Source: Eucommia ulmoides
Lineage: Eukaryota; Streptophyta; Magnoliopsida; Garryales; Eucommiaceae
DNA length: 64,000 nt
NCBI GenBank assembly: GCA_016647705.1
Contig: CM028338.1
Location: forward strand, 21,535,577 to 21,599,576
Direction of reading: 5' to 3'
The notes under the pieces are model-generated. The model was not told the DNA's origin and did no database searches. It saw nothing but the letters and a program-made list of their open reading frames with translations. Position 1 is the stretch's first letter. Each line of letters starts with the position of its first letter. Shown piece after piece: positions 26,801 to 37,439 of this stretch. A program made the position numbers and the translations under genes.

Positions 26801-27258
26801 GGGGCCGAAATATCTAACAAAATATCTAAAAAATACTTTACAGCAAGGGCTTCACTGCTACAGCGGTGGGTATGTCAGTGGCAATCTGCTCTTTCACCGC
26901 TGCAGCGGTAAACAAATAGAAAGATTTGAACTCTCTGTTATTTCACCGCTGCAGCAGTGGACTTGTTGCACTGAATATTTGATCTTCTTTATCATTTTTC
27001 CACCGCTTTCCTCGTTTTTCGACCGTTTTCGCTCCTAACCTCTGCTTTGAACAAAAATAAATAAAAACAAATAAAAATGAATTAAAATATTATAAAAATA
27101 ATTGAAAACTACCAAATTCAATTTGAAAATAGATAGATAAATTTTGCCTATCAATAATCATTTAGGAAAATTAATAACTCGTGTGTTAAAGATTTAATTA
27201 TTTCTATTTTTTATTACTACCCGATTCATCCCCTCTTGGATAGATTTGTGGGCCAATA
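23851..27258 (+). repeat. Left LTR of the LARD-like element (interrupted)
   Basis: About 2.1 kb once the nested solo LTR (25845-27153) is removed. It shares TATATCATATATCACTA and AATACACCTATTTTGA phrases with 33,076-33,245. Its second half (AGGTAGTAGAAGCTC, GTGTCTAATCAGAGTAG) resembles the solo LTR at 15648-17607. GTCGAC/GTCAACCGAC dyads lie at 24,380-24,600. Confidence 0.65.
25845..27153 (+). mobile_element. Solo LTR copy A, exact ATAAT duplication
   Basis: Starts TAGTAGCGG (canonical TG mutated to TA) and ends TTTTGCCTATCA. Flanked by ATAAT at 25840-25844 and 27154-27158, a perfect 5-bp duplication. Removing it joins AAGATAATAATT to CATTTAGGAAAATTAAT, as in the uninterrupted relative near 17,490. 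It contains three dyads CACCGC-TGCA-GCGGTG (26,853; 26,895; 26,944, with small changes). It shares CGAAGTCCTCCTCGAGCG and TCCC.AGTGTCAAATCC phrases with copies B and C. Confidence 0.85.
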
Positions 27259-27260
27259 AC

Positions 27261-27272
27261 TGGTACTAGAGA
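27261..27272 (+). other. Primer-binding site (tRNA-iMet type)
   Basis: TGGTACTAGAGA, two changes from TGGTATCAGAGC, lies two bases after the LTR end GGGCCAATA. This is the usual position and sequence for plant Copia minus-strand priming. Confidence 0.75.
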
Positions 27273-27309
27273 TGATTTTGACTCGATTGACTTAACATTA
27301 TAGTTAAAC

Positions 27310-28500
27310 ATGATCACATGGAGTGCACTGAGGAAAATGTCGTACGTGAATCTTCTGTTTACCCTAATATTTTTATGTGAGCCTCTTGTTTGTACTAATG
27401 AAGTATGTGAAACTCCTGCTTGTCTTAATGTTTTGAATAAATCTCCTATTTGTTCTAATAATCAAGGATATGTTGTGAGAATGATAAAGATAGTGATAAT
27501 GAACGTACTGATAAGGCTATTGAGGTGTTAATTGCTCTTACATATATTTTTGGTAAAGAAAATTTGAAACTTGGGAAGAAAATTGTTATTCTTGAGAATA
27601 AAAAGTTCAACACCACTAAATCTCTTAAAAAGAAGAATTTATGCAAATATTTTGAAATGGCTAAATTTTTAAATGCTCTATCTAAAATTGGTAAGCTGCT
27701 TGAAAGGATTTACTCCATTGAAGAGGAAAACGTGTTCTTGAAAATTAAAGTTTCAAATTATGAGCACGATGATTTTAAAAGACAGAATATTGAAACTTTA
27801 AACGAAGTTTTAAATATAAAATTGAAAAATGCAAGATTTGAACTTGATAGAGATCGTTCAAAAATTCATTCTGTTGAAAATGATTATCGGATTCTTAAGA
27901 ATGATCTTGAATTTATGCATAAAAAGAATTTTGGTCTTTAGAGTCCATTGCAACGGTCACTTGAAAAGACTCAAAAAGTGCTTAGTGAGGCAGTGGATAA
28001 ATTCAAAAATATTAAGAAAACCAAGGTTATTGAAAAACCAATAGTCACTAAAGTAGTTCCTCAATATTAATATCAATATTGTGCTCCTATATGGAGAATT
28101 GATTATCCTAAGAAACTTGTTAATAATGTTAGATGTTATTATTGTAGAAAATTTGGTCATTTTGAGAAATGGTGTTACCTATTGTATAGTTACCCAGATG
28201 AATTCAGAAATCATTGGATACGTAGAAAAGAAAATTTTTATACAAGTATGAATGGTAGATTTGTCAGACCCAGAATGACAAATGGAAATTATATGTAAAG
28301 AAAAAATCCTAGATTTACATAACCAAGAAGGACGAATCAATATGATACGCAAAGATTTAACGTGAATTTTAGAAAGCCACAATTTTAGTAGGGGAGACAA
28401 ATCAACGATTATCATAAAAGAAAAGCGCAGAATCAAAAGCAGAAAAAATCGACGTATAAAGTTGTTGTTGATCTTAACAAGACAAAGCAATCATAAGTAT
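27310..28500 (+). pseudogene. gag-like pseudogene with CCHC zinc knuckle
   Basis: Reading starts MITWS at 27310; the longest open part is 27525-27941. The latter is lysine/glutamate-rich and heptad-like (LERIYSIEEENVFLKIKVSN and onward), a coiled-coil as in plant Copia gag proteins. In another frame, 28129-28170 reads RCYYCRKFGHFEKWC, a C-X2-C-X4-H-X4-C nucleic-acid-binding knuckle. Arg/Lys/Gln/Asn-rich sequence follows up to about 28,495. Frameshifts and stops break it, so it cannot make a capsid protein now. A second copy of the same start (MITW) is at 35,320. Confidence 0.75.
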
Positions 28501-29326
28501 CCTGTAAAGGCAAGAAGATCGTTACGAAAAATATTCAAGAGAAAGTTGTCCTACAAAAGTAAGACATTATCAAGGTAAATCAATCAAATGATAAACTAGT
28601 TGATTTAACGAAAGTCAAGATCAGTATTGAAATCAAACTAAGGTACATTCACCAACTACTCCCAAGGACGAACCAGATATACCGAACTTTTTAAAGTATA
28701 AATATGTTAATTTTGTGAGGAAGACTGATGCTTCACATTTTTCTAAATAATGAATTTATTTAGAGTGTGTGTGTGTGTGTGTGTTAATTTTAGTTTGTTA
28801 AAATATTTTCTTTAAATAAATATTTATGTGAATTAAAATGATTTTTCAAAGAAATATTTATGTGGATCAAATTGAGAAATAAATGAGGAATAAGAAAATG
28901 AACAGGAGGAATTTTGGAGAATTCGGTCGACCGACAGAAGTAGCGGTCAACCAAAAAAAGACGATGAGGAAGGTCCATTTTTGGGGAAAAGAGGTCGGTC
29001 AACCGACCAATTTCAGGGTTAAAGGCATTTGAGGTCCATTTTTCTTGGTTTGTCCGAAATTTTCACACACTCTCTCTCTCTCTAAATCCATCATTTAGAT
29101 CCAAAAATCTTTAACCAAAACACTTAGATTTCTTCATATTCGAGCTAGATCGAAGCATTTGAAAGGAAGATCTTGCGATCTCAAGTCATTCTAGAGTATT
29201 GCATCCATCAAATAAGATCTATCTTCTCTCTTTTAGTTTCGGCTGGACATATTTGTCAAGAAAGGTTTGGTTTTTTATTTATTTTCTAGACATTATCTTT
29301 GCAATTTTATTTTTTATTTAGATAGA
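28500..29326 (+). other. Spacer with a second leader-like stretch
   Basis: Holds a (TG)n run at 28,766-28,784 and GGTCGACCGACAGAAG / GGTCGGTCAACCGACC dyads (28,924-29,005), then CT-rich sequence (29,068) leading to the ATG at 29327. The dyads are otherwise seen in the family LTRs, so this may be an LTR-derived fragment or a separate promoter for the second ORF. Confidence 0.4.
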
Positions 29327-29630
29327 ATGGGTATCAAGCAGACTGCGAAAAGAACAAACCCTAAGAAACCCAATTTCGATGCTACTTTATTTTGGAGTAA
29401 AGAACATGAGGAAAAATATAATGAAGAAACAATGCATCATAGAGTTGTGTGTGCCCAACAGGTGGATTTCACAAGTTTGAGAAATAATCATAGAATATTG
29501 AGGAGACTCTTAGAAAGTTGGGTTGGACTTATTTTCTATCACAAGATAATTTGTGGTTGTCTCATTGGATTAAGATATTCTATACTAACCTAACAATTGA
29601 AGATTACTATATATCTTTATATGTTAATGG

Positions 29631-31225
29631 TGTTAATAGGTGTAATCTACATATATATTTCCAAACCGATTTTATTAGTTTTAGAGTATTTTTTATAGTA
29701 TTTTATTACGTTTTAATTAGTTTTTATTCTTTTTGTATAAATCAGGTGTGTGGGGGTGAAAATGTATGAAAACGAAGCGTAAACGATCAGATCGAACCAA
29801 GAACGATCGAAGAATGGGGGAAAAATAAGCACGGAGGCAAGGTTCTGAAAAGAAGCCCACCGCCTAGACGTCCAGACCATCGCCTAGGCGGTGGAACTGT
29901 AGGATGGTCACCAAATCCACCGATGTCTTCACCGCTGTGGTAATTAATGAACCGATATACTCACCGCCTATGCGGTGAATCCCACCACCTAGGCGGTCAC
30001 CTCTGCACCAGATTAGATATTTTTTGAGATTTTTGCCTATTTAAACCCCTCTCCTCTCCTTTCCTCTTTCACTCTCTCCGGCCATTAGAGTCCTTAGGGA
30101 TTAGTTTAGAATAGAGAGAGAGTATGTGGAGTGCTCAAACAATTCCGAATGAGAAGATTACCACGCGGAGAAGGAGAAACGGTCGGTGGACGGTTTTAGC
30201 GGCTAATCTTCAGATATTGGCTAAGTTCATCCGTTTTTCCTTTTATTTCTTAACTTCAATAATTATTTGACCATGTTTAGCTTGATTTTAATTGTATAAA
30301 TGGTTATGACCACGGGTTAAACGTGGATTATCTATGGGATTAATATTATTTATGAAAATGTTATTTGTTTGAGTTTTTGTTTTTTTAATGATTGTTCTTC
30401 GCTAGTTTGATTATGTTTGCCGTATTGTTTGTTTATTATGCTTAGATAGATATATCGATAATTTGGGGTTTGACACTCGGAAGAGGTAAACCCGGATTCG
30501 GACTAGGATAAACAAACGCGACGATCCAATAACCCGGGAGAGAGTTGAATTGTGGGCAATTGATGACGTTAGGGCAAGACTCACATGACCTAGGGTCGTT
30601 AAGATGTTGATGGGGACTTCTTCGTTGACACGAAGTCGCGTATTCTCTCATCTTATACTTGGGAGAGGTGGTGGGAGAGTTTACGAACTGAGATTGTCGA
30701 TAGGGTAAACACAACGCGACGATCCAATAACCCGGGAGAGAGTTGGATTGTGTGCAATCAATGACGTAGGTCGAGACTCACGTGACCTAGGGTCGTTAAT
30801 ACGTTGAGGGGAACTTCTTTGTTGACACGAAGTCACGTATTCCCTCGTCTTACACTCGGGAGAGATGAAGGGGGAGTTTACGAACTGAGATTGTCAAATA
30901 GATCGAACACCATTATTGTAAACTAAAGGAAATCAAACGCGTTTAAGTAAATAAAGTTAATCCCTAGATAATACATCCCCTAACCATCTCGAATTAGTAT
31001 AATTAGTATAGATTAAATTAGGTTATATTAGTATTAGTATTAATTAATTAAATACATTCTTTTTAGCGTAGATAAAGTTAGGTCATGACAATTACGGTAC
31101 TAGATAATAACGACAACCAATCCTTATGGATACAATACCCGATCCTAAAGATCACATTATACTAAAACTTTGACCTCGTACACTTGCAAGTAGTCAATAC
31201 GCGAGTGTGTAACAAACGCTTGTCA
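29631..31225 (-). mobile_element. Solo LTR copy C (reverse), with internal 198-bp duplication
   Basis: On the minus strand it runs TGACAAGCG...ACTTGCAAGTGTACGAGGTC...ACCTATTAACA, matching copies A and B end to end. It splits an ORF: YVNG codons end at its left edge and GTGGATTTTGATTTG (VDFDL) resume just after its right edge. Flanking duplication is poor (AATGG versus ATAGG), so edges may be off by 1-2 bp. Dyads CACCGCCTAGGCGGTG and variants lie at 29,858-29,998. ORFs inside are non-coding. Confidence 0.78.
30516..30911. repeat. 198-bp tandem duplication within solo LTR C
   Basis: ACGCGACGATCCAATAACCC at 30516 recurs at 30714, and similarity continues through TTTACGAACTGAGATTGTC at the end of both units. 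Copies A and B carry a single unit, so the duplication happened in this copy or its parent. Confidence 0.85.
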
Positions 31226-31779
31226 CATAGGTGTGGATTTTGATTTGTCGATTGAGTTTGCTTAAATACTGAAAATTGATAAAGGGAATATTTATCCAAC
31301 AAACTATTCTCTTTGGCTTATGCAAAACTTTAATGCAAATCAGATCCGTAGGAATTTGAATCTTGTAGGTAGCAAGGCTGGGACATTGAGCTTAGAAAAT
31401 AGGATTATTCACTCTATGATCACCTATTCCATAGTTCCTAAGGGAGGGAGTCATGCCACTATTACTGATTATGATCTTTATTTGTTGTCGACTATTATAG
31501 AGCGGAAAATAATTAATCTTGCTTATATTATGCTTGAACACATGAAATATCAGTTAAGTGTATCCTCTTGTGTCCTACCCCATGGTGATTCCCTTCAAAG
31601 GATCATTGAACATTGTGAAGTTCCTGTAGATCAAGACGGCGCAACTTATTTTATGACATGTCCCTCGCACTTGAATGCAACTAGCAGTATTTTAATGGGA
31701 TATGAGCTCGTAGAAAATAGATGGGTAAGAAGGAGAGGAGAAGAGGGAGAAATGAAGAAAAAAGGGAAATGAAGAAGAA

Positions 31780-32690
31780 ATATAATTCGAAAGTCTGAAT
31801 CAGAGAATGGATCAATTTGAAACTCAGTTTGACAATTTTCAATAGTATAATGAAGTGGTAGATTAGAGACTTGACAGGATGTCAGACAGTTTGAAAGGAC
31901 TCTCAAATGATGTTAGAAGAATGTCAGTTTCAATATATTCTTGTTTTGGGAGAATGGCAAACTCCATTGAACAACTTTACGGGATGATGCATAATTTGCA
32001 GCCATATGGAGGTCATATGCCTACCGAAACGTTTGGTCCGTCTAGTTCGTATTATCAGCGGATGCCACTCAGCGCCAGTAGACATCCGAGTGAATACTAT
32101 CAGCATCCACCTCCCAGTAGCTCTTATGGTCCACATTATCCTTTCACTGGTTTCGGACCTCATTAGCTCTCTATCTCTTATTTGGTGTGAAATATTGTTC
32201 AGACAACCTTCATTACTTATTTCGAGTTGTAATAGTAATTTAGGAAGTGTGATGAACATCTAGAGTCATCTAGGCTTTTGAATAATAATAATAATAATAA
32301 TAGCCAATGACTTTGAATCCTTTTAATGCTCAATCGTTTATTTCCTCATAATGGTTCACATAAATATTATCGTTTTAATATGTGCTAATTAATTTAAAAA
32401 TCTTAAAAAATTGATGATTTTAGTTGATATGACTTATTGAGAAATATTCCTAAAATGAACTTTAAGGAGTTTTAAAATCTTAATCAAGAATATTGATGTT
32501 TTAAATTAACTAATGTGGTGTATTAAGATATAATGAACATTGAAAGAGAAAATTTTGATTTTTGAATTGTTCTCTCTATGAATATTTTGTCCATAAAAAA
32601 TTTCCAAATTATAATGGTAAATTGTCTTGAAAATTTTTAAATTAAAAATAAAAGTTTAAAAACCTCCGTCCCCACTAAAGGGGGAGAAGT
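31780..32690 (+). other. 3' interior of the LARD-like element
   Basis: Glutamine/serine/proline/tyrosine-rich reading (31879-32166, SSSYYQRMPLSASRHPSEYY) follows the second ORF in another frame and may be its degraded tail. A (AAT)n run lies at 32,281-32,303. A purine tract AAAGGGGGAGAAG at 32677-32689 is a good polypurine-tract candidate. Confidence 0.5.
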
Positions 32691-35270
32691 TGTATGATGT
32701 TTTAAAAGAGTATTTGTTCTCTTAAGTATTGCAATTATATAGGGGAAAAGTTTTTATAAGGGGAACAATAATGTGTTATGCTTATATTGAAAATATTTTT
32801 GATTAATGTGTTTGTTTCTCATAACAATGCTTAAACGAAGGAAAGGGAGAAACCCTCTGGACCGATCGGTCAACCGGCCAATGGGTCGGTCAACTAACAG
32901 GTGGCGGTGCAACGGTAAGAAAAATGATCGTTGCAGGGCTGGTCGACCAAATTGGGGCCAGTCGACTGACACTGACTAACAATTAGTGTTGATTGTTTCA
33001 GTTTCATGATCCAAAACCCATGGTTTTGAAATTTTGAAAGTGAGATTTTTTGGGAATTTGAGTATTTTACAATTATATATCATATATCACTAAGATCCTA
33101 TCTATTTGGTCTATATATTAAATTATTATTTAAATTGAATTAGTAAAACTACTTCATATCTTTAAGGGTTTTGAATATAAAACGTTTTGAGGACCAAATC
33201 GAGCTTTTCTAATTTATTTATTTTTAATGAAATACACCTATTTTGATGGTATATGATATATGTGGTCTTAAAGTGACATTTTAGGTCTCACTTTCTCTTC
33301 AAATGAAGTAATCACGAACAATTTGAAATTAAATTTTGAATCTAAGACAATCATTTTTTGAAAAACTCATTAAAACGATTTGAATTATCTAAAATATCGA
33401 TTTTTTTCTTCACTGTGTTTAAATCCATATTTATATAACATGATTGTTTAATTATTCATGCTGTGAATCATGCACACTCTTATCACACCGAGTTTAGGTT
33501 GATCATTGATTTATTTATCTATAAGTGTTGGTAGAAGCTCTTTGTGTGAAATTTTCATTTTTTTTTGGCATTTTTATGAGGTTGTAGCTCAGACTTAAAA
33601 GTACCTAGTCTGTGTGAGAGTGTGCTTGATTATAAAGTTAACTTACTCAAACGAGACTGTACAAGTTCGTTTCTCACCTAAGAAGAGGATCAGAGTTTAG
33701 TGGATTAATTTCCTGTGAGAGCTTAAGGGAGTAGATGTAGGAAATAATAGCTTGCTAAAGTACTATAAAATACTGGTGTGAAATATCTCTATCCCTATCT
33801 GTTTATGTGTGCACAGATATAATGCTTCCGTGTTTAATCAAATAAAATTGACTAGGTGTTATTATTTAATTAAAATTTTAAAACTACCCAATTCACCCCC
33901 CTCTTGGGTAGATGGACGCGGTTACTTTTTTCACGTCTTAATTTACTTGCAAGTGCACGAGGTCAAATTTTAATATAGTAGATCTTTCTATCAGATATTG
34001 TCCATAGGGAAACGTGTTTGATTAATTGAACACCGTAATTTGCATAGTTTTATATTATCTCGACGGTTCAATAAATGTTTGAGTTTGAATAATTAAAAAT
34101 TAAGTTAAACTAAAAACTATTGGGTTAATTCTAATTAAATGGATTACCTAGGGATTGATTTCATTCACTTAATACATGTTTGACTTTATTTAATTCACAA
34201 TAACAGTATTTATCCTATCTGACAATCTAGGTATCTCAAACTTGCTCATTACCTCTCTCAAGTGTAAAATGAGCGATTATATGACATCGCGTTAACGCCG
34301 AAGTCCCCCTCTAGCGTTTCATATACCACATAGTCACATGAGTCTCGACCCAACCTCATGGATTTCACACTTTCTAACGCCCTCTTAGGTCGTTAAATCA
34401 TCGTGATGTGTTTAACCCTAGTCCGAATCCGAGGTTACCTCTCCCGAGTGTCAAACTCCGTATTCTCAAAACCAATAAAATGGTAAACACAATCAGATTT
34501 AGACAAACAACCGTTAAAGTAACATATATTCAATCAAAAATGTATTTACATGAGTTACATCAATCCCTAGATAATATTTATCTAGCCTACCATGATCTTA
34601 GCCATACAAATATTAAAACAAGAAAGATTCATCATCATTTGATATGAAAAGTTAAGTTACAAAGATAGAAATAAAGGAAAAACGATCAAATCTTAAAGTG
34701 GAGTGGTCCACTGTCGCCAAAGATCGGTCCGGGATTGCTTCCTCTTCTCCAAATGTTGAATCTCCACTTTAAGCTCTAAATAAATGCTTAAGATCATCTA
34801 TCTAAAGTGTGGAACGTCCTTAACAAATGAGGGGAAAGGGACTTAAATAGAAGGCTTCAAAATATCTTGAAAAATAGATATTTTTTGCACAAGGGACCGT
34901 CACGACGGTGGTTCACCATTGCGGCGGTAAGTTAAGTCGGTTAACTTCATCGTTGCGGCGGTGTACCAAACCCTAAACTCTCTAGACTTTCACCGCCACG
35001 GCGGTGAGACTGGCACAATTTTTCCTGCATCTCCACCACCTCGACGGTGGCCTGACCGCCGCGGCGGTGGGTTTGTTGTCCCGAAACCTTGTTTCTTTCA
35101 CCGTTTTTCCACCACTTTGCTTGTTTATCACTTGATTACGTCCCTACACCTGATTTACATAATAACAAACAAAAATGCAATAAAATATTATTAAAACACT
35201 CGAAAACTACCAAATTCGGCTTTGAAGTAGATAGGTATTTTCAACCTATCAGTAAACCTTTGGGCCAACA
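32691..35270 (+). repeat. Right LTR-like region, interrupted and chimeric
   Basis: Begins after the polypurine-like tract (TGTATGATG) and ends CTTTGGGCCAACA. Positions 32,830-33,290 match the left LTR; 33,480-33,910 match instead the older LTR at 19,440-19,870 (GTAGAAGCTC, TTAGTGGATTAA, AGTACTATAAAATAC words). A solo LTR (33913-35251) is inserted 19 bp before its end. Dyads at 32,862-32,975 include GGTCGACCAAATTGGGGCC. Confidence 0.55.
33913..35251 (+). mobile_element. Solo LTR copy B
   Basis: Starts TGGACGCGG and ends CAACCTATCA, flanked by GTAGA (33908-33912) and GTAAA (35252-35256), a 5-bp duplication with one mismatch. It contains CTTGCAAGTGCACGAGGTCA near the start and ATGACATCGCGTTAACGCCG in the middle, like the other copies. 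At least six ACCG/CGGT dyads lie between 34,896 and 35,070, e.g. CACCGCCACGGCGGTG (34,991). Confidence 0.85.
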
Positions 35271-35272
35271 AT

Positions 35273-35284
35273 TGGTACCAGAGC
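35273..35284 (+). other. Second tRNA-iMet primer-binding site
   Basis: TGGTACCAGAGC, one change from the canonical plant Copia primer site, follows the LTR end at 35270. It shows that the LTR ending there also served as, or recombined into, a 5' LTR. Confidence 0.8.
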
Positions 35285-36165
35285 TAAATTATCTGAATAA
35301 GCCTAACATCTTAGGTAAAATGATCACATGGCACACACTATATATGATCTATTGTGTGTTTATGCAAATAATTTTATATCTCTTGTTTGCTCTGATATGT
35401 CAAATAACTTGTGCTCCGTCAGTGATAACGATATTGATGATGAAGAAGAGGTCTCTCATAAATCTATTGAAAAACTAATTGATACAAATTTCTTTGCAAA
35501 ATAAAACCTAAGACTTAGTTAGAAAATTGCTTTTCTTAAGAATAAAAATTTTGCACAGTTTTGTCTCGAAAAAAGACTGATTTGGAACAATATTTTGAAA
35601 CAGAAGATTTTTCAAATTCTCTTCTCCAGATCAATAATTTAATAGATAAAATTGGGGTTCTTGAGGAATAAATATTTTTTCAAATCTTCAACAAGATATT
35701 GCAAATTTGAGAATTCTCGATAAAAAAATAAAGCTTTAAATATTGAATTAGGGAATTCTAGATATAATCTCGATAGAGCACAATTGAAAATTCATTCAAT
35801 TAAAAATGATTATAAAATTTTAAAATAAGACTTTGAGTCTGTCATTAAAAAAAATAAAAAAAATAAAAAATTGGTCTTAAAGTAAATATTGATGTTTTGG
35901 AACGTACTCTTGAAAAGACAAATCTTGAACTCAAACAGACTGTTCACAAATTCAAAGGTTCTCAAAAATTGATCTACCAAACAAATAACTCTAGAGTAAT
36001 TTCCTCATATCATCATCAATATCCTGCACCTGTTCAAAAAATTTGGTCATGTCGTACATCGCAATAGGTATCTAGTATATGGTCATTATACAAAATATTT
36101 AAGTGCTATCACTATGGTAAATTTGGACACATCAAAAAATGAGTAAAGTTGGACACATCAAAAAA
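35285..36165 (+). pseudogene. Second gag-like remnant with a destroyed zinc knuckle
   Basis: Begins at ATGATCACATGGCACACAC (35,320), parallel to the gag start at 27310. Lys/Glu/Asn-rich broken reading frames continue to a knuckle-like stretch at about 36,103-36,140 (KCYHYGKFGHIKK), in which the second Cys is Tyr and a stop replaces the last Cys. A 25-bp direct duplication (TTGGACACATCAAAAAATGA) sits at 36,126-36,173. No pol follows. Confidence 0.65.
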
Positions 36166-37439
36166 TGATGTCATTATTTACAGTTGTCACTTACTAATCA
36201 GAGAGGATCCAAATTAGTTTGGAGACCAAATAGTTATTGCGATAAGTGAATGGGTAATGATATGAAATCATAGATTATGTTAATTATACTCCTAGGAAAG
36301 CAGTTTTTGTAGGAAACATGTAGATTGTTGTAAAATAAAGAGCTGGAGGAACATAGATTTGTAGCATAGTAAAATAGAGAGTTTAGGGGATAGAGAGTTG
36401 CATAAAAGTAAAATTGTTTAATTTAAAGAGTTAAGAGAGAGAGATTTGCATGAAAAGTAAATTGCAATAAAATAAAGGGTTAAAAGTAGAAGATACAACG
36501 AAAGTAAATTGCTCAAACTGAAATCAACAACTTGAAAATAACTAGTTATCATCGAAGATCTTCCTATATTTAAAGGCTTTGTACCATCCGTAATCCTACA
36601 AATTAAGTTATTTCTACTCTTAAGATAGGGAAAGGAAAGATATTTGACGTGTTGCGCGTTCTATTGTACAATTTATGACTCTTGCCTTAAAGTTTGGCTT
36701 CAAATTTATAGGCCTTAGTTTCAACCGTCATCTTCCTTTCTTGAACCGGTAACTTCCCTCAAAGCCACAATCTACTTACTTTAGTAGAAGTTAGGGAGCC
36801 AATCTACACAAAAAGGTTTATCATGGTCCTCAATCGTGTGTCCATTAAGCTGTAAGTTTTAATCGTTGAGTCATGTGTCGCTCACGTGCCTTTTATCCAC
36901 TCATGACTAGAGTTTTTACGTGTGTTTGCACATGTTGCTTAGTGTCTCCGCTCCGAGACATAACCAAGTTAATTTTGGGATTTAAAATATTTGTCAACGA
37001 AATTCCCGTGTTTGGAGAGAGAGTGAGAGATCCAAATTTTGATTTCATTCCCACCATTTATTTTTGAAAATTTTATTAGAGTACCCTTCAAATAAATCAC
37101 TTATAATATTTTATCCACATTTTTTTGTTTATCAGTAACTCCTAACATCAATTAGATTGGATCAATGAAATGGGTCAATGTTAACAACTAAATTGGTGTC
37201 TAATATTATAATTAATGTTAACTAAAATTATAATAACAAATTTAGAATAGTAAGGGCATAATAATTTTTTATTAATAGGATTAAAAAAAAAGAGAGAGAC
37301 TACAAGCCCTTAAAATTAAAAACCGAAGAAGGATAATTTATTTTGGACTCCAAAAATTCATAAATACTTAAGTTGTACTCCACTACCATAAATTAATCAA
37401 CTAAAACCCCACTATACATATTGCATTGGTAATTAATCA
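36166..37439. other. Non-coding DNA between repeats and the BSL gene
   Basis: AT-rich, no recognised element. ORFs under 70 codons only. Confidence 0.45.

Larger units (their letters stand above)
29327..31772 (+). pseudogene. Second element ORF, plant-transposon-associated domain (split and frameshifted)
   Basis: Starts MGIKQTAKRTNPKKPNFDAT. After one frameshift near 29,515 it continues LGWTYFLSQDNLWLSHWIKI and FYTN..YYISLYVNG, is cut by a solo LTR (29631-31225), and resumes VDFDLSIEFA, then the long open part 31320-31772 (HATITDYDLYLLSTIIERK; LPHGDSLQRIIEHCEVPVD). The arrangement 'FY.N...V.GV.F..S' followed by 'ITDYDLYLL...LP.G..L..I.EH..V' is what I know from the widespread plant 'putative plant transposon protein' domain. 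Its function is unknown. Alternative: an unrelated captured gene. A frameshift, an in-frame stop and the insertion make it non-functional. Confidence 0.6.
23851..35270 (+). mobile_element. LARD-like Copia-related element with three solo LTRs nested in it
   Basis: The left LTR (23851-27258) begins TGTTGTTAAACC and ends GGGCCAATA; the tRNA-Met primer site follows at 27261. The interior holds a broken gag with a zinc knuckle, a second broken ORF and a purine-rich tract (32,677). An LTR-like region ending GGGCCAACA closes it at 35270. I see no protease, integrase or reverse transcriptase, so it was probably non-autonomous. Strong similarity between 24,490-24,900 and 32,830-33,290 supports an LTR pair. 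The first 600 bp of the left LTR has no clear match at the right end, and the second halves of the two LTRs belong to different subfamilies, so a simple single-insertion history is doubtful. Confidence 0.6.

Noticed and set aside
30442-30714. 90-codon minus-strand ORF
   Set aside because: Lies inside a solo LTR and overlaps its tandem duplication; the related LTR copies do not keep the frame.
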